Notes: generated by a model not told the origin, from the sequence alone. Positions 20,791 through 33,003 are shown, counted from the first letter of the stretch. The stretch is DNA of 64,000 nt from Paralvinella palmiformis (GCA_025642065.1 JAODUP010000115.1:124001-188000), one strand, 5' to 3'. Numbers and translations are program-made.

Positions 20791-21199
20791 TCATTCAGCC
20801 ATGTGTCTCTGGTGTGATCAGCGCCAAGGGTGAACAAAAACTCACTCACTGACTCTCTCCCTAACTCACTGAACCCATTATCTCACTCAAACCCTTCCAA
20901 TTAATGTCACATACCAACTGAGTTCAGGTCAAGGCCACCAATTATATTGCGAATGGAAAAACCGGAGAAGTTGGTTGTACTTTATAGCATTATTTAATTT
21001 TATCAATTTACAAATTAATATTATGTGTTTTGAGGATATTAAATTTGAGGATATTTAAAATAATTAAAAATCAATCCTCTTACCACAACCAGACATGGGG
21101 TCAATTCCATTTTGTTAATTCCAATTCCACATCAAATTTATCAATTCCAATTCCATTTTACAGATTTTTTTACCTACTACTTGTTTCCACGAGCAACAT

Positions 21200-22740
21200 G
21201 GCAATACATTAAGTTAAAATCAAAGTTATCACAGAAATAAATGCAGACCCAAATGACAAGAAATCAGAATTAACATCTGATAATAAAGAAAAGGCTGAAA
21301 TTGTAAATAAATATTTTTCTATTGTGTTCACCAGAGAACCTGATCGTGAACTGCCAACATTCCAACCAAACAAGAAAATAAATAATAAAATGGAACTGTT
21401 CAAAATATATTAGAGAAATTAAAAATAAGCAAAGCACGAGGATCAGATGGACTACACCATTCTTAAATGATCTAGCACCAGAACTCTGTAAACCGCTCAC
21501 ATTAATATTCAATAATAGTTTGAAACTAGGAAAATTACCCACTGAATGGAAATATGGTCAAATAACAGCAATTTTCGAAAAGGGAAATAAATCTTGTCCT
21601 GGAAATTACAAACCAGTTAGTCTAACAAGTGTAGTGGCAAAATGTATGGAAAAATAATAAGGGAACACACAATAAAATATTTTACAAAGAATAACCTTTT
21701 TACAAACAAAGAGTTCGGTTTCCTACCTCACTACAGCTATTAAATGTTATTGATCAATGGACTAAAGATTTAGATGAAGGAAGGTCAGTAGACTGCATAT
21801 ACATGGATTTCCAAAATATGTGTTGATACTGTTCCACATAGAAGATCATTACACAAATTACAGGGTTATGGCATAAACAACAAAATAACACGATGGATAA
21901 CAGACTTTTTAATTGGCAGGAAACAACGGGTCTCTGTACAAAGTACTTTTTCAGAGTGGATGCTTATTTTCTCTGGGATTGCACAAGGGTCAGTCCTGTG
22001 TTCGTTACTGTTTGTCATAAATTGCCCCAAATAGTGAAATAAACCACATATCTTTTTGCGGATGATACCAAAATACTGAGAAGTATTAATAGCCAGGAGG
22101 ATACAAAAATATTGCAAGAAGATCTTGATAAGCTACAGGAATGGAGTAATATTTGGCTCTTAAAATTTAATCCCGACAAATGTAAATAAATGACCATTCG
22201 AAGACAAGCTGAAAACACAAAACTTACATTAAACAAAGGAGACACTATTCACCAATTAGAAAATGTTATAATTGACTCTAATCTAGAATTTCACAAACCT
22301 ATAAATGCCAAAATAAATAAAGTAAACTCCATGTTCTCTATAATCTAACGAACTTTTCAATTTCTATCTCCTTAAAGTTTTATCCCCCTATACAAATAAT
22401 TAGTACATAGCCATTTGGATTATGCCAGCTCAGTCTGTAGCCCCTATTAACAGAAACATATTGACGCCTTGGAAAATGTACAGAGACGAGCGACCAGACA
22501 ATTATCCACATTATGAAAATTATCATATGAAAAACCTTTAATTCAACTTAAACTACCAACCCTAGAAGAATTAGAGGTCTACAAAATAATGAATGAAATC
22601 TATGACAAAAACGTTACGACATTCCTCAAAACCAGATTAGAATCAGCAGATCGAACAAGTCCAAGAGGCCACAAATACCAATTATATATAGAGCGAGTAA
22701 ACATAAATATACGAAAACTAAAATTTCTATTAGAATAATG
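21200..22740 (+). mobile_element. CR1-like LINE, heavily decayed
   Basis: Fragments in changing frames give EKAEIVNKYFSIVFTREPD, LKISKARGSDGLHH, LGKLPTEWKYGQITAIF, GNYKPVSLTSVVAKCMEK, DTVPHRRSLHKLQGYGI-like RT sequence, GIAQGSVL and LFADDTKILRS near 22050. Post-RT blocks RRATRQLSTL and LKLPTLEELEVYKI follow near 22480-22590. Stops and deletions are frequent. A minus-strand fragment of the same family is at 41110-41502. The 20790-21200 stretch before it holds nothing I recognise. Confidence 0.8.
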
Positions 22741-22902
22741 AACATATGGAACAGTCTTTATTTACTGTATTTACTAAATATTCTATTCAACTCAAAAGTA
22801 AAGGAGGTTGACAGGAATAGCCCTAAAACAAGCATTCACTTAAATAATATTTGTATTTTAAAATTGGATACTTCGTGAAATTATTGTTTAATATTTGCAG
22901 AA

Positions 22903-22979
22903 GTAGAGAAAATGGCTGCACTGATGGCAGTTCCATCGTTATTTAAGGAAAACAAAGAGTGGCTGTTTACGTTTGGTGA
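22903..22979 (+). CDS. Possible short coding exon of an unknown gene
   Basis: A tract ending tttaatatttgcag is followed by aagtagagaaa and ATG GCT GCA CTG ATG. The frame reads MAALMAVPSLFKENKEWLF then TFGD, up to a good donor, gtacgtatc, at 22979 or so. An acceptor, a start codon in reasonable context and a donor fit a first coding exon. I do not recognise the protein. A possible partner is an open stretch near 23895-24013 (FNYKAKLNINRKSADVCIYE), but nothing links them. It may be chance. Confidence 0.25.
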
Positions 22980-23626
22980 TGTACGTATCTATTTCTGAAT
23001 GCTGTTTCTGTATCGTTGGCTGTTGTGTGCTATGGTTTCATTTTAAATAATCATATATTTTGTATGTATTAATAGGGTTTTGTTTTTCATCAAGATTTTA
23101 TGTGAAACTACTGGCATTTGTCTTGTATTATATTTTCAAATGATTTCAAATTTAGCTGAAGCATTATATTTTATCTGTGTGCTTCTCATTTTGCAGCAGA
23201 CTGTGTAACCTAGCCAACCCACCCCCCTAGCATTGTACGGAGTGGCAACAAGACCTCTGGTGTACAAGAGCACAGCCATATGCATGGACAGAATATCAGT
23301 AATGAAATGTGAGCCTCAAATAATGTTTCGAGATACTGTGGCATTTCGTATGGCTGCTTACTTTGTGAATGGGATAGAATATCCCCACAAATTGAAGAAC
23401 TTGCTTATATTTATAGAGAATTGCATTCTCAATATTGAAGAGACCAAACTGCCAACTACAGTATTGAGAATGAAACAACTATTGTAGAAGATAGATGAAT
23501 GATTACAACATGAATTAATTTGATATATTGGATTACACAAACGTTAAATCAATAATTATTATACAATTACTTCCTTTTTTCTTTGTTTACCTGCAATGAC
23601 ATGTAAGAACCACAACCTCAAATAAG

Positions 23627-23878
23627 CTTCTTCGTGAAGAACCTTTTCATGAAATTAGGGTTCCCTGGGAAAAACCATTTGTCGAGAAAGGGGTTCTTCA
23701 CAAGGAACCCTAAATGGTTCTTGAAAGGTTCTTCGCGAAGAACCCTTTAAAGCTATTCAAATGGTTCTTCGGGAAGAACCATTAAAAGGGTTCTTCCGAG
23801 AACCATTAAGGGTTCCCTATTTAAACCACCCCGAATAACCCTTAATGGTTCTTCGTAGAACCATTCGTTTTAAGGGTG
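23627..23878. repeat. Cluster of interlocking palindromes (GGTTCTTC repeats)
   Basis: At least three near-perfect palindromes occur: ggttcttcgcgaagaacc (23727-23744), atggttcttcgggaagaaccat (23761-23782, in two arms with a 2-bp gap) and aatggttct/agaaccatt (23843-23864). The words ggttcttc, gaagaacc and agggttcc recur throughout. The pattern fits a foldback element or a satellite grown from one; no coding sequence is present. Confidence 0.8.
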
Positions 23879-24215
23879 TAGGGAGGTAGCTGAAGCCCCC
23901 ACGATATTGTCTTCAATTACAAAGCCAAGCTGAACATCAACAGAAAGAGTGCGGACGTCTGTATTTATGAAGACCTGGAAACAGTAGCACCCAAGTTGCA
24001 GCCAGCTCCATAAACATCCTTAAGTATCCTTAAGTAAGTAACATAACTTCGACATTTAAAAAACCCAAATAACTGCATTTATTACGCCAAATATACTTGT
24101 ATTGATATTTTTACAATAATTTATCAAGAAATATTCAAACACATAGATACAAAAACAAAAAATACATATACGTACACATGGATTAATTATTAAAGTAAAC
24201 GTACTGTATTTAATT

Positions 24216-24218
<3 letters not shown>

Positions 24219-24262
<44 letters not shown>
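24219..24262. repeat. (TA)n microsatellite
   Basis: About 44 bp of TA. The flanking 24060-24540 holds no recognised gene. Confidence 0.95.
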
Positions 24263-24265
<3 letters not shown>

Positions 24266-24696
24266 ACAAGTAGATCCATAGTCAGAAATTAATGAATTAA
24301 TATAGATATATTCATTTATAACTCCTAAATTAAAATGTCACTCGGCCATAGGGATTATGGAACAGTGTCAGTGAATAGAGGGAATAATTGAAAAATATGA
24401 TAAACTGACTAATCAATGATTTATTAAATTATACTACTATTGTATTTGTATTACGACGGATCAAACAATGTGCTTCTATGTTTAAAGGGTTTAGATTGTT
24501 CCTAAATCTTTCGTTAATGAATACTAATATTATAACAGAAAAAATCTGGGACAAAATCTCACAGGACAAAATCCCACAGAACGAAATCAGTACGTATTTG
24601 CTATTCATATTTTAATGGGCTCCAATTACAAAAACAAATTATGTCATCAATTAACTGTGATTGCTTGAGCTAATGTATGAGCAATTATCTACAATT

Positions 24697-24796
24697 AAAA
24701 GATCAGCTTGGATCCAATTATCTGCTAGAAAATTGCTAAGGCAGATAAAGAGATCAGTTTGGATACAATTATCTGCTTGAAAATCGTTAAGGGATC
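24697..24796. repeat. Local tandem duplication
   Basis: Two units of about 50 bp, gatcagcttggatccaatta and gatcagtttggatacaatta, are followed by tctgctagaaaattgctaag-like sequence. They lie within the element at 24548-25650. Confidence 0.7.
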
Positions 24797-24905
24797 AGAT
24801 CATCTTGGATAATCTGTATTAATGCTAATCTAATTGAAATATGAGAAGTTACAACATCAGTATATCGGCAGTCATGTGAACATTCAGTTAGCTTTAGATA
24901 CAACC

Positions 24906-25125
24906 ATGGAGGTCATACCCAGTAACAAGGGCGGTTAGAATTATTTTGCTAGATGGTTATAAGTACACAAAAACAATCTACTAGGAAGAATCATATATGG
25001 TGGACATGTGTGGAATGCCGCTCGATCACTCACTGCAATGGAAGCATGAAGACATCTCTAGCCCTGGATACACCTGTTTCTGGTGCTTCCCACAATCATG
25101 GCCCTGATGCAGCTATAGTGTTTGT
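24906..25125 (+). pseudogene. FLYWCH-type zinc finger fragment
   Basis: An ATG at 24906 opens MEVIPSNKGG. After a one-base slip the sequence reads RIILLDGYKYTKT, the usual start of a FLYWCH domain (LxxDGYxY). Another frame change gives WWTCVECRSITHCNGSM with the two Cys and, further on, GASHNHGPDAA with the H-x-H pair. The C-C-H-H spacing fits FLYWCH. The rest to 25200 has no further domain. It is broken by at least two frame changes. Confidence 0.55.
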
Positions 25126-25955
25126 CTTTAGCTGCACAGACCAGAGAGAAACCAGGTCACCTCTTTGCCCAGCCTCTCGCTTATCTTCCCGGTTGTTATA
25201 TATCTAGTTCCTTGGAATACACTATATAAATAGCATTGTCGCATATAGACCTAGGTCAAGGTTACGATCATCACGTGATGTCTGGATCAGTGTATTGAGT
25301 AACAGGAGTCATCAGACTGAATAAAATTACTCGTAGATATGGCAGCATTTAGTTCACATGGCTCTGTATCCGTGACCGTATGCAAGTCGCAGGGACCACA
25401 ACACCGGTGATGCCAAACTACGTCTGGGCATACAAATCCACCTGTACCTGACTCACTCGACGACTTGTACAAGATGAACCTGAACCATTCCTAATGTATG
25501 ACTATGGTCCAGACCAATAATTGTATTGTCTATATTAATAAATAAAGAAATAAGTTTTAACTTTTATTTATTGTGTGGGATTTTGTCCCTCTTTAATTTG
25601 TACTGTGGGATTATGTCCGGGTAGATTTCGTACTGTGGGATTTTGTCCGGAGATATTTTCTCCTGATACCAATAGAAATACAATAACTTTAAGTATAATC
25701 AAACAAGTATTTTATTAGACTGATATATGGGCCTAAATACAAGAAGAAGAATATTACGCTATACTGATACATAATTTAATGATAAAAAGGCAATATACCA
25801 GAATTGTTCTTATTTAAATTTATCTCCAAGTTGTGAATCAGGAAATAATCTATAATTATTGGAGTGTTCTTGATATAGAATTTGTCCAAATTTACAGAGC
25901 ATTAAACATACATAATGATAGTATAAATATATATCCTCTAGATCTATTCCATTCT

Positions 25956-25962
<7 letters not shown>

Positions 25963-26006
<44 letters not shown>
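25963..26006. repeat. (TA)n microsatellite
   Basis: About 44 bp of TA. The stretch 26007-26670 shows no gene. Confidence 0.95.
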
Positions 26007-26010
<4 letters not shown>

Positions 26011-26672
26011 AACAGTGAAATAAACATATGGCTTCAGTTAATAATTAATACAGTTGTCTCAGACCTGAGTACAGCTAGGTTGTATTGTGCACGAGTTGTC
26101 TTGTTATCCATTTTAGTTTTGAACCTGTTGACTGGATCTAAAATAGACAAAACGCAACATTTATGTGGTCAACTTTATTAATGCATGCAGCATACATTGT
26201 GTAAAATTATACATTATCTTAATTCACCAATTGTTTAACCAACATACATTATAAAATCCTATTTATTTTATATTCTTGACATATTTTATTGACTGTGGAT
26301 ATGGGGTCCGGACCCGGAAGTACACGAAATGCTATAGCTCCGCACTTCAATTGCGAATATCCGATAGAATATAGCACACTGCCATCTACCGGACTCTTTA
26401 CGAATTTACTAAAACTCCGGCACTGCATGTCTGCCTAACTCTAACCCTAACCCTAAACTGAAGTATTTGTGCAATTTATTGTCAAGGTAACAGGCAAGCA
26501 ACACGATAGTGGAGGCTCACCCTACTCTAGAATACCAATAAATGTGACAAGACATAGTTACAATCATCGATAAAGTTAATTTATTCAAGTAGAAAGAATC
26601 TGAATAAGGAAACAAGCAGGTCAGTCATCATCAATCATAACAAGAATATAGTACAGTACAAATATTTACAGA

Positions 26673-28330
26673 CTAGACACGGTACGAGACTTCACTCTTG
26701 CAAAGTCTTTTCATCATTTTATCGAAGTCAGTCTCTCTGAGAATGTCATATCCAATACTTATTAGATGACCGAGCCTATGATGACTCATTGTAGTACGGA
26801 GTCTGTTATTAATGAACTTCAGTTTACTGAATGAATGTTCTCCAGAACAACTTGTGACCATGAGCACCAAGTACATTAGTAGCATTAACTCGAAATTTGG
26901 AAATGTATCCACAAATTTCTTGTTCATCAACAGTTTGTAAAGAAAATGTTCTCTCCCTATCTTATCATCTTCATCCTCGGGAAAATAAGTGAAGAAGGCT
27001 GCAAGCTGCACAAGTTTAACACCGAGTGTTTGATATAGATCATCCTTGTACTGAGCAACCATTTGTTTTGCAACTGCTTCGATTTCATCGCAGTCTAGTG
27101 ATTCCAGTTCACACAAGAAAAGAGATTGTGTTTTCGTTGGATTTCAATCGTTGCTCCAATTAACTCAGAAACTGGAAAATTACTAGAAGAAAATTCTGAA
27201 CTCGAAATTATTCAAACACTGAGAGTGCAGTCTCTTCTGATCGTCCACAATCCAATGGATAATGGCGCACATTTCCTTGATAATTGCGTATCTGCACATA
27301 ATCATCAGTTCCAGACACCTCCTTTCCCTATACCTCTTATAACTATGAAACATTCATCTGCTGTTTTTACAACTAGAGTCACTGAATGTCAAGCACATGG
27401 TATCTAAACTGCATGATGATTTATAGCTGCCACTTCAGCTTGAAGACCATTGTATCTCCCACTCGTTGCTGAGGCGTTATCATAAGATTGTTTACGACAA
27501 TTCTGATTGTCAATGCCATGGTTTGCAAGTAATTTCAGCAATCCTTCAAACATTTCTTAAGTCTTGTGTTCTTGATTTTGTAAGAATTCACAAGTCGCTC
27601 AACTAGTGTGTCATGTTCCATGTATCCAAAGATAAGAGTTAATTGATCAACATGACCTTCATCAGCTGTGGAATCAAAAGGAACTGAATAGTATTTTGAC
27701 AGTTTTATTCAGAACTTGAATGCCCATTAGTCGAACAAGTTCTTCACACGTGGTTGAAGACAGGTAGTTTGAATGACCACTGCCATGATTTGCACGATTG
27801 TGGTACTGCACGAGGAAATCATCACATTTCCAATTAGTTTCCATTATGAGAGGATCAGATTGATTCATTATCACCACGAAGAGCCAGGCCTCGTTCACGT
27901 GTAAGTTTAAGCACAATGACCAGTCGCTTTAGAAGACTGCGCCAATATTGCTCAATTCGATCCTCTTCTTCTGCAAGTGCAGCGTCTATACGCTCAGATT
28001 TCTTTTTATCACTTGTTGCTGACAAAACTGCTTGAATGTGATATTTTGATTGTTCCTGGAGTGTTTCCAGTTGCAGAGCCTATCATGTGTGAATTGGGAT
28101 CTTGTAACACCCTTTAGCTTGGAAATGAAGCAGTAGATTCTACCATTTGTTGGTGAAAAACAAAGCAAAAACAAATGGGTAACAACTTCCACATTTCGAT
28201 TCTGTCAGCCAAATATAGCTGGTGTACATTTCCGACCGACCTTTTGTATTGTGGATTTAGCATCCAAAGACTTGACATCACTGTGGTGGAGATACTCAAT
28301 TAGACCTTTCGCAGCCCAGTAGTCATTTAA
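26673..28330 (-). pseudogene. ZMYM/TTF-type hAT transposase relic
   Basis: The last frame (26673-27116) ends with the hAT dimerisation block: FPNFELMLLMYLVLMVTSCS, GEHSFSKLKFINNRLRTTM and SHHRLGHLISIGYDI. Upstream in broken frames are NCRKQSYDNASATSGRYNGL (the C-x2-Q-x-YDNA block) near 27480 and WKHSRNN and RSQFTHDRLCNW near 28090-28150. This order (TTF finger, CRxQxYDNA, C-terminal dimerisation) is that of ZMYM1-like hAT genes. Many stops lie between 27126 and 28330. It is not the same family as the hAT at 17017. Confidence 0.75.
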
Positions 28331-29944
28331 TTATTTCGGCATACGCTCTGGCAATAAGCTAATGTCATCACCCTGTGTAATCGTATGAGATTTTGGAACG
28401 ACTTGTTTTAAAGCAGTGCCTGTTTTCTCAACATTCTTGTTGTTTACTACCGTAGCGGAAGGTTATGGCAAGCAGTGTCACGGTGTAACGTTTTTAAGTC
28501 AACGACTAGTGGTAAAAAGAATCGGTGCTGATATATGTATGGCATTAAATTTTAGATGTTTGTCTGCCGATGTGTGCTGAGCAATGACAGGAAAACAACC
28601 AGTTACCTGTTTCTACCACTCACAAATACAATATGGCTTGCATGTGTAGATGTTTTGTAATACGCGAATTCATAGGCGTTACGTTCGAGGGTACGGTTAC
28701 CTTTCCAGTTAAAAAGTACGATAATTACGTTACGTTGTGTACGTTAAACGTTTCTAATGTCGCTAACATAAGGCAACTTAGGCAAGCGGGACAATATTTG
28801 ATAATACGCTCACAATATGGTTTTTGATTGATATGTGCGTGTCGTTCAGGTCAGCCTAAACGTTTCCTTACGAATTGTTTTTCATGAAATATGTGTAGGC
28901 TCCCCGGTTGTCCAGGCCATAAATCCGACTCTGTGACCACCTTAACAGACATTCCAACATCTTATTTAAAAACTGAAGAAGCTCTTCCGCTTACTAGAAA
29001 AAATGGCAGAAGATTGTGTGCTTGAAAAACAAAATGTCCACTTTAAGCCTTCCACCCAGGGGAGGGGGGGGGGTGTGTGACCCAACTCTAGTTTAGTCAT
29101 CACCAGAAAGTAGTTACTAATAGGATGTAGGCACGCTTTTAGCAATTGTTGACATTATTTGTGTTCTCATCTGAATTGATACATCAAATTAAGATATCCT
29201 TGATAACAATCTGACCTCCAGTCACCCATTAACTTTAGCATTTTACTGGGAATGCGTATCTGGACCATAACACTTTCTTCTCCTCAAACTGTGACTACTA
29301 TAGTCTGTCCTCAGGCCTAACTGTTTTAATAACCATTTGAGGTCTTCAGTAGACTTACCTGAAGTAAGTAGTTTAGTACCCAGCAGTCCGGTGTGAAAGT
29401 AAACACGGGATCTGAATCCTGCTGGGCGGAACTATGCAGAAACATTCATTTCAAGAGCTTTATTGGACACAACGGGTGATTAGAAATCTCCGGCAATGGA
29501 ATACAAACACATCTTTGCTTGAACTGGATCACTTTTCTGGAATTGATTACAAACATCACTTGTTCTGATGTATTTATGACAACCTGATCTCTGTTTATGT
29601 AGTGATGGTTGTCAGTATTTTTCAAAAACTTACTTTTTCTGAGACAGGCAAAGAAAAAAAAAAAAGCTGCCCAAAGACTCTAGGCCAGTATGGTACTAAT
29701 ACTACTACTACTAACAAACTAACTAATAATAATAATCATAATATGGAATTTACCAAATCAAACGCATTGTGTCTTCTTGAAGCATCTTTATGGGGATGTA
29801 AATATTGATATGCAATTATTGAAATTTGCTTCTTTTTATTATTGTGCAATGCACAGTAAGAATCAGATTGTATCATTGTGTGAGAAGATGTGTGAACATT
29901 CTAAGTCAATTGTTGCATCTAACAGAAAATATCTGCTTTGAATA
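28331..29944. other. Stretch without a supported gene
   Basis: There is a 64-codon frame at 28633-28827 with no known motif, a G-run near 29062-29072, and an A-run near 29649. I see no conserved domain, splice structure or repeat boundary here. Confidence 0.5.
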
Positions 29945-30225
29945 ATAATGGAAGTATTTTAGAACAGAAGGTTAAAAAAATTAAAAGCGGGCGGGGGCCG
30001 GAAAAAAATTGGTTTTTAAAAAGGGGCACCACGGGGGGAAATTTAAAAAAAACTGGGGGGCTAAAAAATATAAAAAAAAAATTCTTTAAAAAAAAAAGGG
30101 CAAAAACCCCGGAAAAAAAAACCAAAAAAGAACCCCAAGAAGGGAAAGAGAAGAAATCTCCAGGAAAAGGAGGGCAAAAAAGAGAAAAAAAAAAAAAAGG
30201 GGGGGGTAAAAAAAGGGGGGCAGGT
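29945..30225. other. Abnormal A/G homopolymer stretch, probable sequence error
   Basis: The plus strand is almost only A-runs and G-runs, for example aaaaaaaaaaaaaaggggggg near 30190. It ends exactly where clean CR1 sequence (gcaggtgagagaaatttaat) begins. Fragments such as gggaaagagaagaaa resemble the CR1 copy B sequence near 37555-37590 (aagagaaagagaagaaact). This suggests a low-quality consensus of the CR1 ORF1 region, not real DNA. The open frames on both strands here are artefacts. Confidence 0.6.
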
Positions 30226-30376
30226 GAGAGAAATTTAATCATACGAAGTAGCCAGATAGTGACTAGAGCTACTAAAATAGCAACCAACTAAAGTGACAAC
30301 GGAAACAGAAATATCAAAGACGATCAAAATTAAATAAAATGATCAGTGACTAGAAAATTCAAACAAAGTTAAGTTT

Positions 30377-31393
30377 AGAGGCTCAGAACATATAAAGATC
30401 GTATACAGAAATGCTGATACGCTCACAAACAAAATGAGGGAAATCATTCTGATTGTAAAGGATATGAAACCAGATATAGTTATGATAACTGAGGTAAAAC
30501 CCAAATATAGTTTATGCGAAGTAAGCAGTCAGCAATTTAAATTAGATGGTTTTGATTTGTTCTCAAATGTGGAGGATAAAGATGTAGGTAGAGGTGTATC
30601 CATTTACATAGCAGACCATCTGACAACGAGGGTAAATCAAATAAACATTGGTATTGCCAACAGAGATAGTATATAGTTAGAGATGATAAGTGGAAAAAAT
30701 AGCAAGGTAATTTTTGGATGCATATACTGAAGCCCCTCAAGCACACCGGATGATGATGCAAAGCTACATGCCATCCTGACCAACCTGTCGACCCAAAATG
30801 CAGTGGATTTGGTTATTATGGGTGATTTTAATGATCCAGAGATTGATTGGGAGTCAGTGACTACAGAGAAAAGCGTAAATCACAGCAGCCAACACTTCGT
30901 TGATACAATTAGAGATGCATACTTGTATAAGCATGTGACTCAGCCTACCAGGTACAGACATGGGCCAAACCCCAACCTTCTTGACCTGATACTGACCAGC
31001 TGTGAAGATTCTATCAGTAACCTAGAATATCATGCAGGCATAGGATTAAGTGACCACCTAGTACTCAGCTGTACCCTAACTGTGGAAAAAAATCGGTTGA
31101 AGGAGGGTATCCCAAGATTTAGCTACAATAAAGGGGATTATGCAGCAATAAATGATACTCTCATGGACATTGACTGGTCATCAAAGTTCATAGGTATGAC
31201 TACAGAAGAAATGTGGCTATATTTTTCAAACGAACTAGTAGGTCAAATGGAGAAACATATTCCAAAATCAGTACCCAAAAAGAACAAAAGACGTAAGATA
31301 TGGATGACAAAAGAAGTTACAGCCAAGCATAGAAATAAGCAGCGTGCATGGAAGAAATATAATGATACAGGTAACAAATGGGACTATGTGTGA
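30377..31393 (+). pseudogene. CR1 endonuclease domain, copy A
   Basis: MREIILIVKDMKPDIVMITE and RGVSIYIADHL are the first blocks, stopped by TAG at 30674-30676 and TGA near 30729. The domain resumes with VIMGDFNDPEIDWESV (catalytic GDFN), QPTRYRHG, NLLDLILT and GLSDHLVLSC (SDH). The linker helix region follows to a TGA at 31391 that is CGA in copy B. In the family this domain nicks target DNA to prime reverse transcription. Confidence 0.85.
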
Positions 31394-31419
31394 GCGACAA
31401 ATGAAAAAACGAATTAACC

Positions 31420-32961
31420 ATGATGACAAGAAATTTGTGTAGGGACTTTGAATACAATTTGGCTAGAAATGTAAAACAAAACCCTAAAGCATTTTGGAGG
31501 TGTTGTAAGTCAAAATTAAAAAAAAACAGAAGTAAACTTGAAGACCTGAAAATGGCAGATGGCAAACTCACTGGTGATGATGAAACAAAAGCTGACTTAC
31601 TAAATTCCTTCTTTGCAAGTGTATTCACACACGAAAATACAGATATCCCAGTCTTAGAAGACAAACATCAGATCAAAGATAGTATTAACATAAGCTTCAC
31701 CACTGATATCATTGTAAAGAAACTGAAAATAACAAAATCTGCTGGACCAGACGGTTTCCATCCACGAGTATTGAGTGAGATATCTCCCTCCATTAAACTG
31801 CTGTTGAGCATCATATGCACACAATCATATGACGAGGGACGCCTACCAAGTGATTGGAAAAATTCCCACATCACACCAGTACACAAGAAGGGCTCAAAAG
31901 TGGTTCCTGGAAATCATAGTCTGGTCAGTCTCACATCAGTGATAGGAAAAATGATGGAGTCCATGATTAGGGATTCACTGGTGAAATACATGATGGAAAA
32001 TAACCTATTCTGTGATCAGCAGCATGGTTTTGTCTCGGGACGCTCCTGCGTGACACAGTTATTAGTCACTCTGGAACTATGGACTGAGTTGCTGGACAGT
32101 GGTGCCCCCATAGATGTGATTTACTGGGATTTTCAAAAAGGTTTTGATACTGTCCCTCACCAAAGGTTATTGAGGAAACTGAAAGCGTATGGTATAACCG
32201 GTAAAGTACTGGAGTGGATACAAGATTTTTTATCTGGACGAAGGCAGAGAGTAGTGGTAAATGGAAAGCTGTCATCATGGACAGATATCCTGAGCAGAAT
32301 ACCTCAAGGAAGCGTGTTAGGTCCGATCTTGTTTGTTATTTTTATAAATGACCTGCCAGATGTAGTCAGCAGTACAGCAAAAATATTTGCTGATGATACA
32401 AAGTTGTTCCAGGCTATTAGGAAAATAGAAGATCATGATGTCATGCAGCAGGATCTTGACAAACCCGGTGAAATGGTCAAACATGTGGCAACTGGGGTTC
32501 AAAGAAACCAAGTGTAAGAGTCTCCTTCTAGGCAGTTCAAACCAGAGACTAAATTACCATATGAACTCCCAGATATTAGAAGACACCAGAAATGAAAGGG
32601 ACTTGGGGATATACACCGACAAGGAACTAAAATTCCATGACCATGTCTCCAAGGCAGTAGCAAAAGCATCACACCTGTTAGGACTAATACAAACCACTTT
32701 ACATGCCTGGATAATGTCATCATGTCTAGACTCTTCACAACTATGGTACGACCACATTTAGAATATGGTAATGTTATCTGGCATCCAAGGTTTATACAAG
32801 ATAGTGTTGAAAAAGAAAAAGTTCAGAGACGTGCCACCAAACTCATTCCAGAGATAAGGCATCTACCATATGATAAGCGACTAAGAACCCTAAAATTGTC
32901 ATCGTTACAACACCGTAGGAGAAGAGGTGACATGATTCAGACTTATAAAATATTAAATTAA
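31420..32961 (+). pseudogene. CR1 reverse transcriptase, copy A
   Basis: The frame 31420-32517 has KITKSAGPDGFHPRVLSEI, SHITPVHKKGSK, QHGFVSGRSCVTQLL, WDFQKGFDTVPHQRLLRKL, RIPQGSVLGPILFVIFINDL and the catalytic KIFADDTKLFQ. After frame changes near 32455 and 32712 the post-RT region reads WQLGFKETKCKSLLLG, NERDLGIYTDKELKFHDHV, LFTTMVRPHLEYGNVIWHP and RRATKLIPEIRHLPYDKRL. The RT core is intact, but the reading frame is not continuous. Confidence 0.9.
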
Positions 32962-33003
32962 ATTGATAGAATAGATAGTACTATATTCTTCGAACTAAGT
33001 GCT

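Larger units (their letters stand above)
24548..25650 (+). mobile_element. 1.1-kb element with inverted GGACAAAATCCCACAG ends
   Basis: The left end has gggacaaaatctcacag, then ggacaaaatcccacag and aacgaaatc. The right end has the reverse complements of the same words two to three times (ctgtgggattttgtcc at about 25633-25649, with others near 25577 and 25602). A FLYWCH-like fragment lies inside. FLYWCH fingers are common in animal Mutator-like elements, so this may be a short MULE derivative. No target duplication was identified. Confidence 0.6.
30226..33003 (+). mobile_element. CR1 LINE copy A (partial)
   Basis: It is nearly identical to 37608-40383; I can spot about 20-25 differences over 2.78 kb. 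It covers the end of ORF1, the endonuclease, RT and the post-RT region, but stops abruptly at gaactaagtgctg, before the 3' end present in copy B. It carries the same stops and frameshifts as copy B: TAG after NRDSI, TGA after GCIY, a frame change near 32455 and another near 32712. Confidence 0.9.

Noticed and set aside
26428..26459. Two telomere-like units (ctaaccctaaccctaaa)
   Set aside because: Two and a half units inside ordinary sequence are too few to call an interstitial telomere array; they can arise by chance.
29919..30291. Long frames on both strands (117 and 122 codons)
   Set aside because: They consist of Lys/Gly or Phe/Pro runs from A/G homopolymers that are probably sequence errors.
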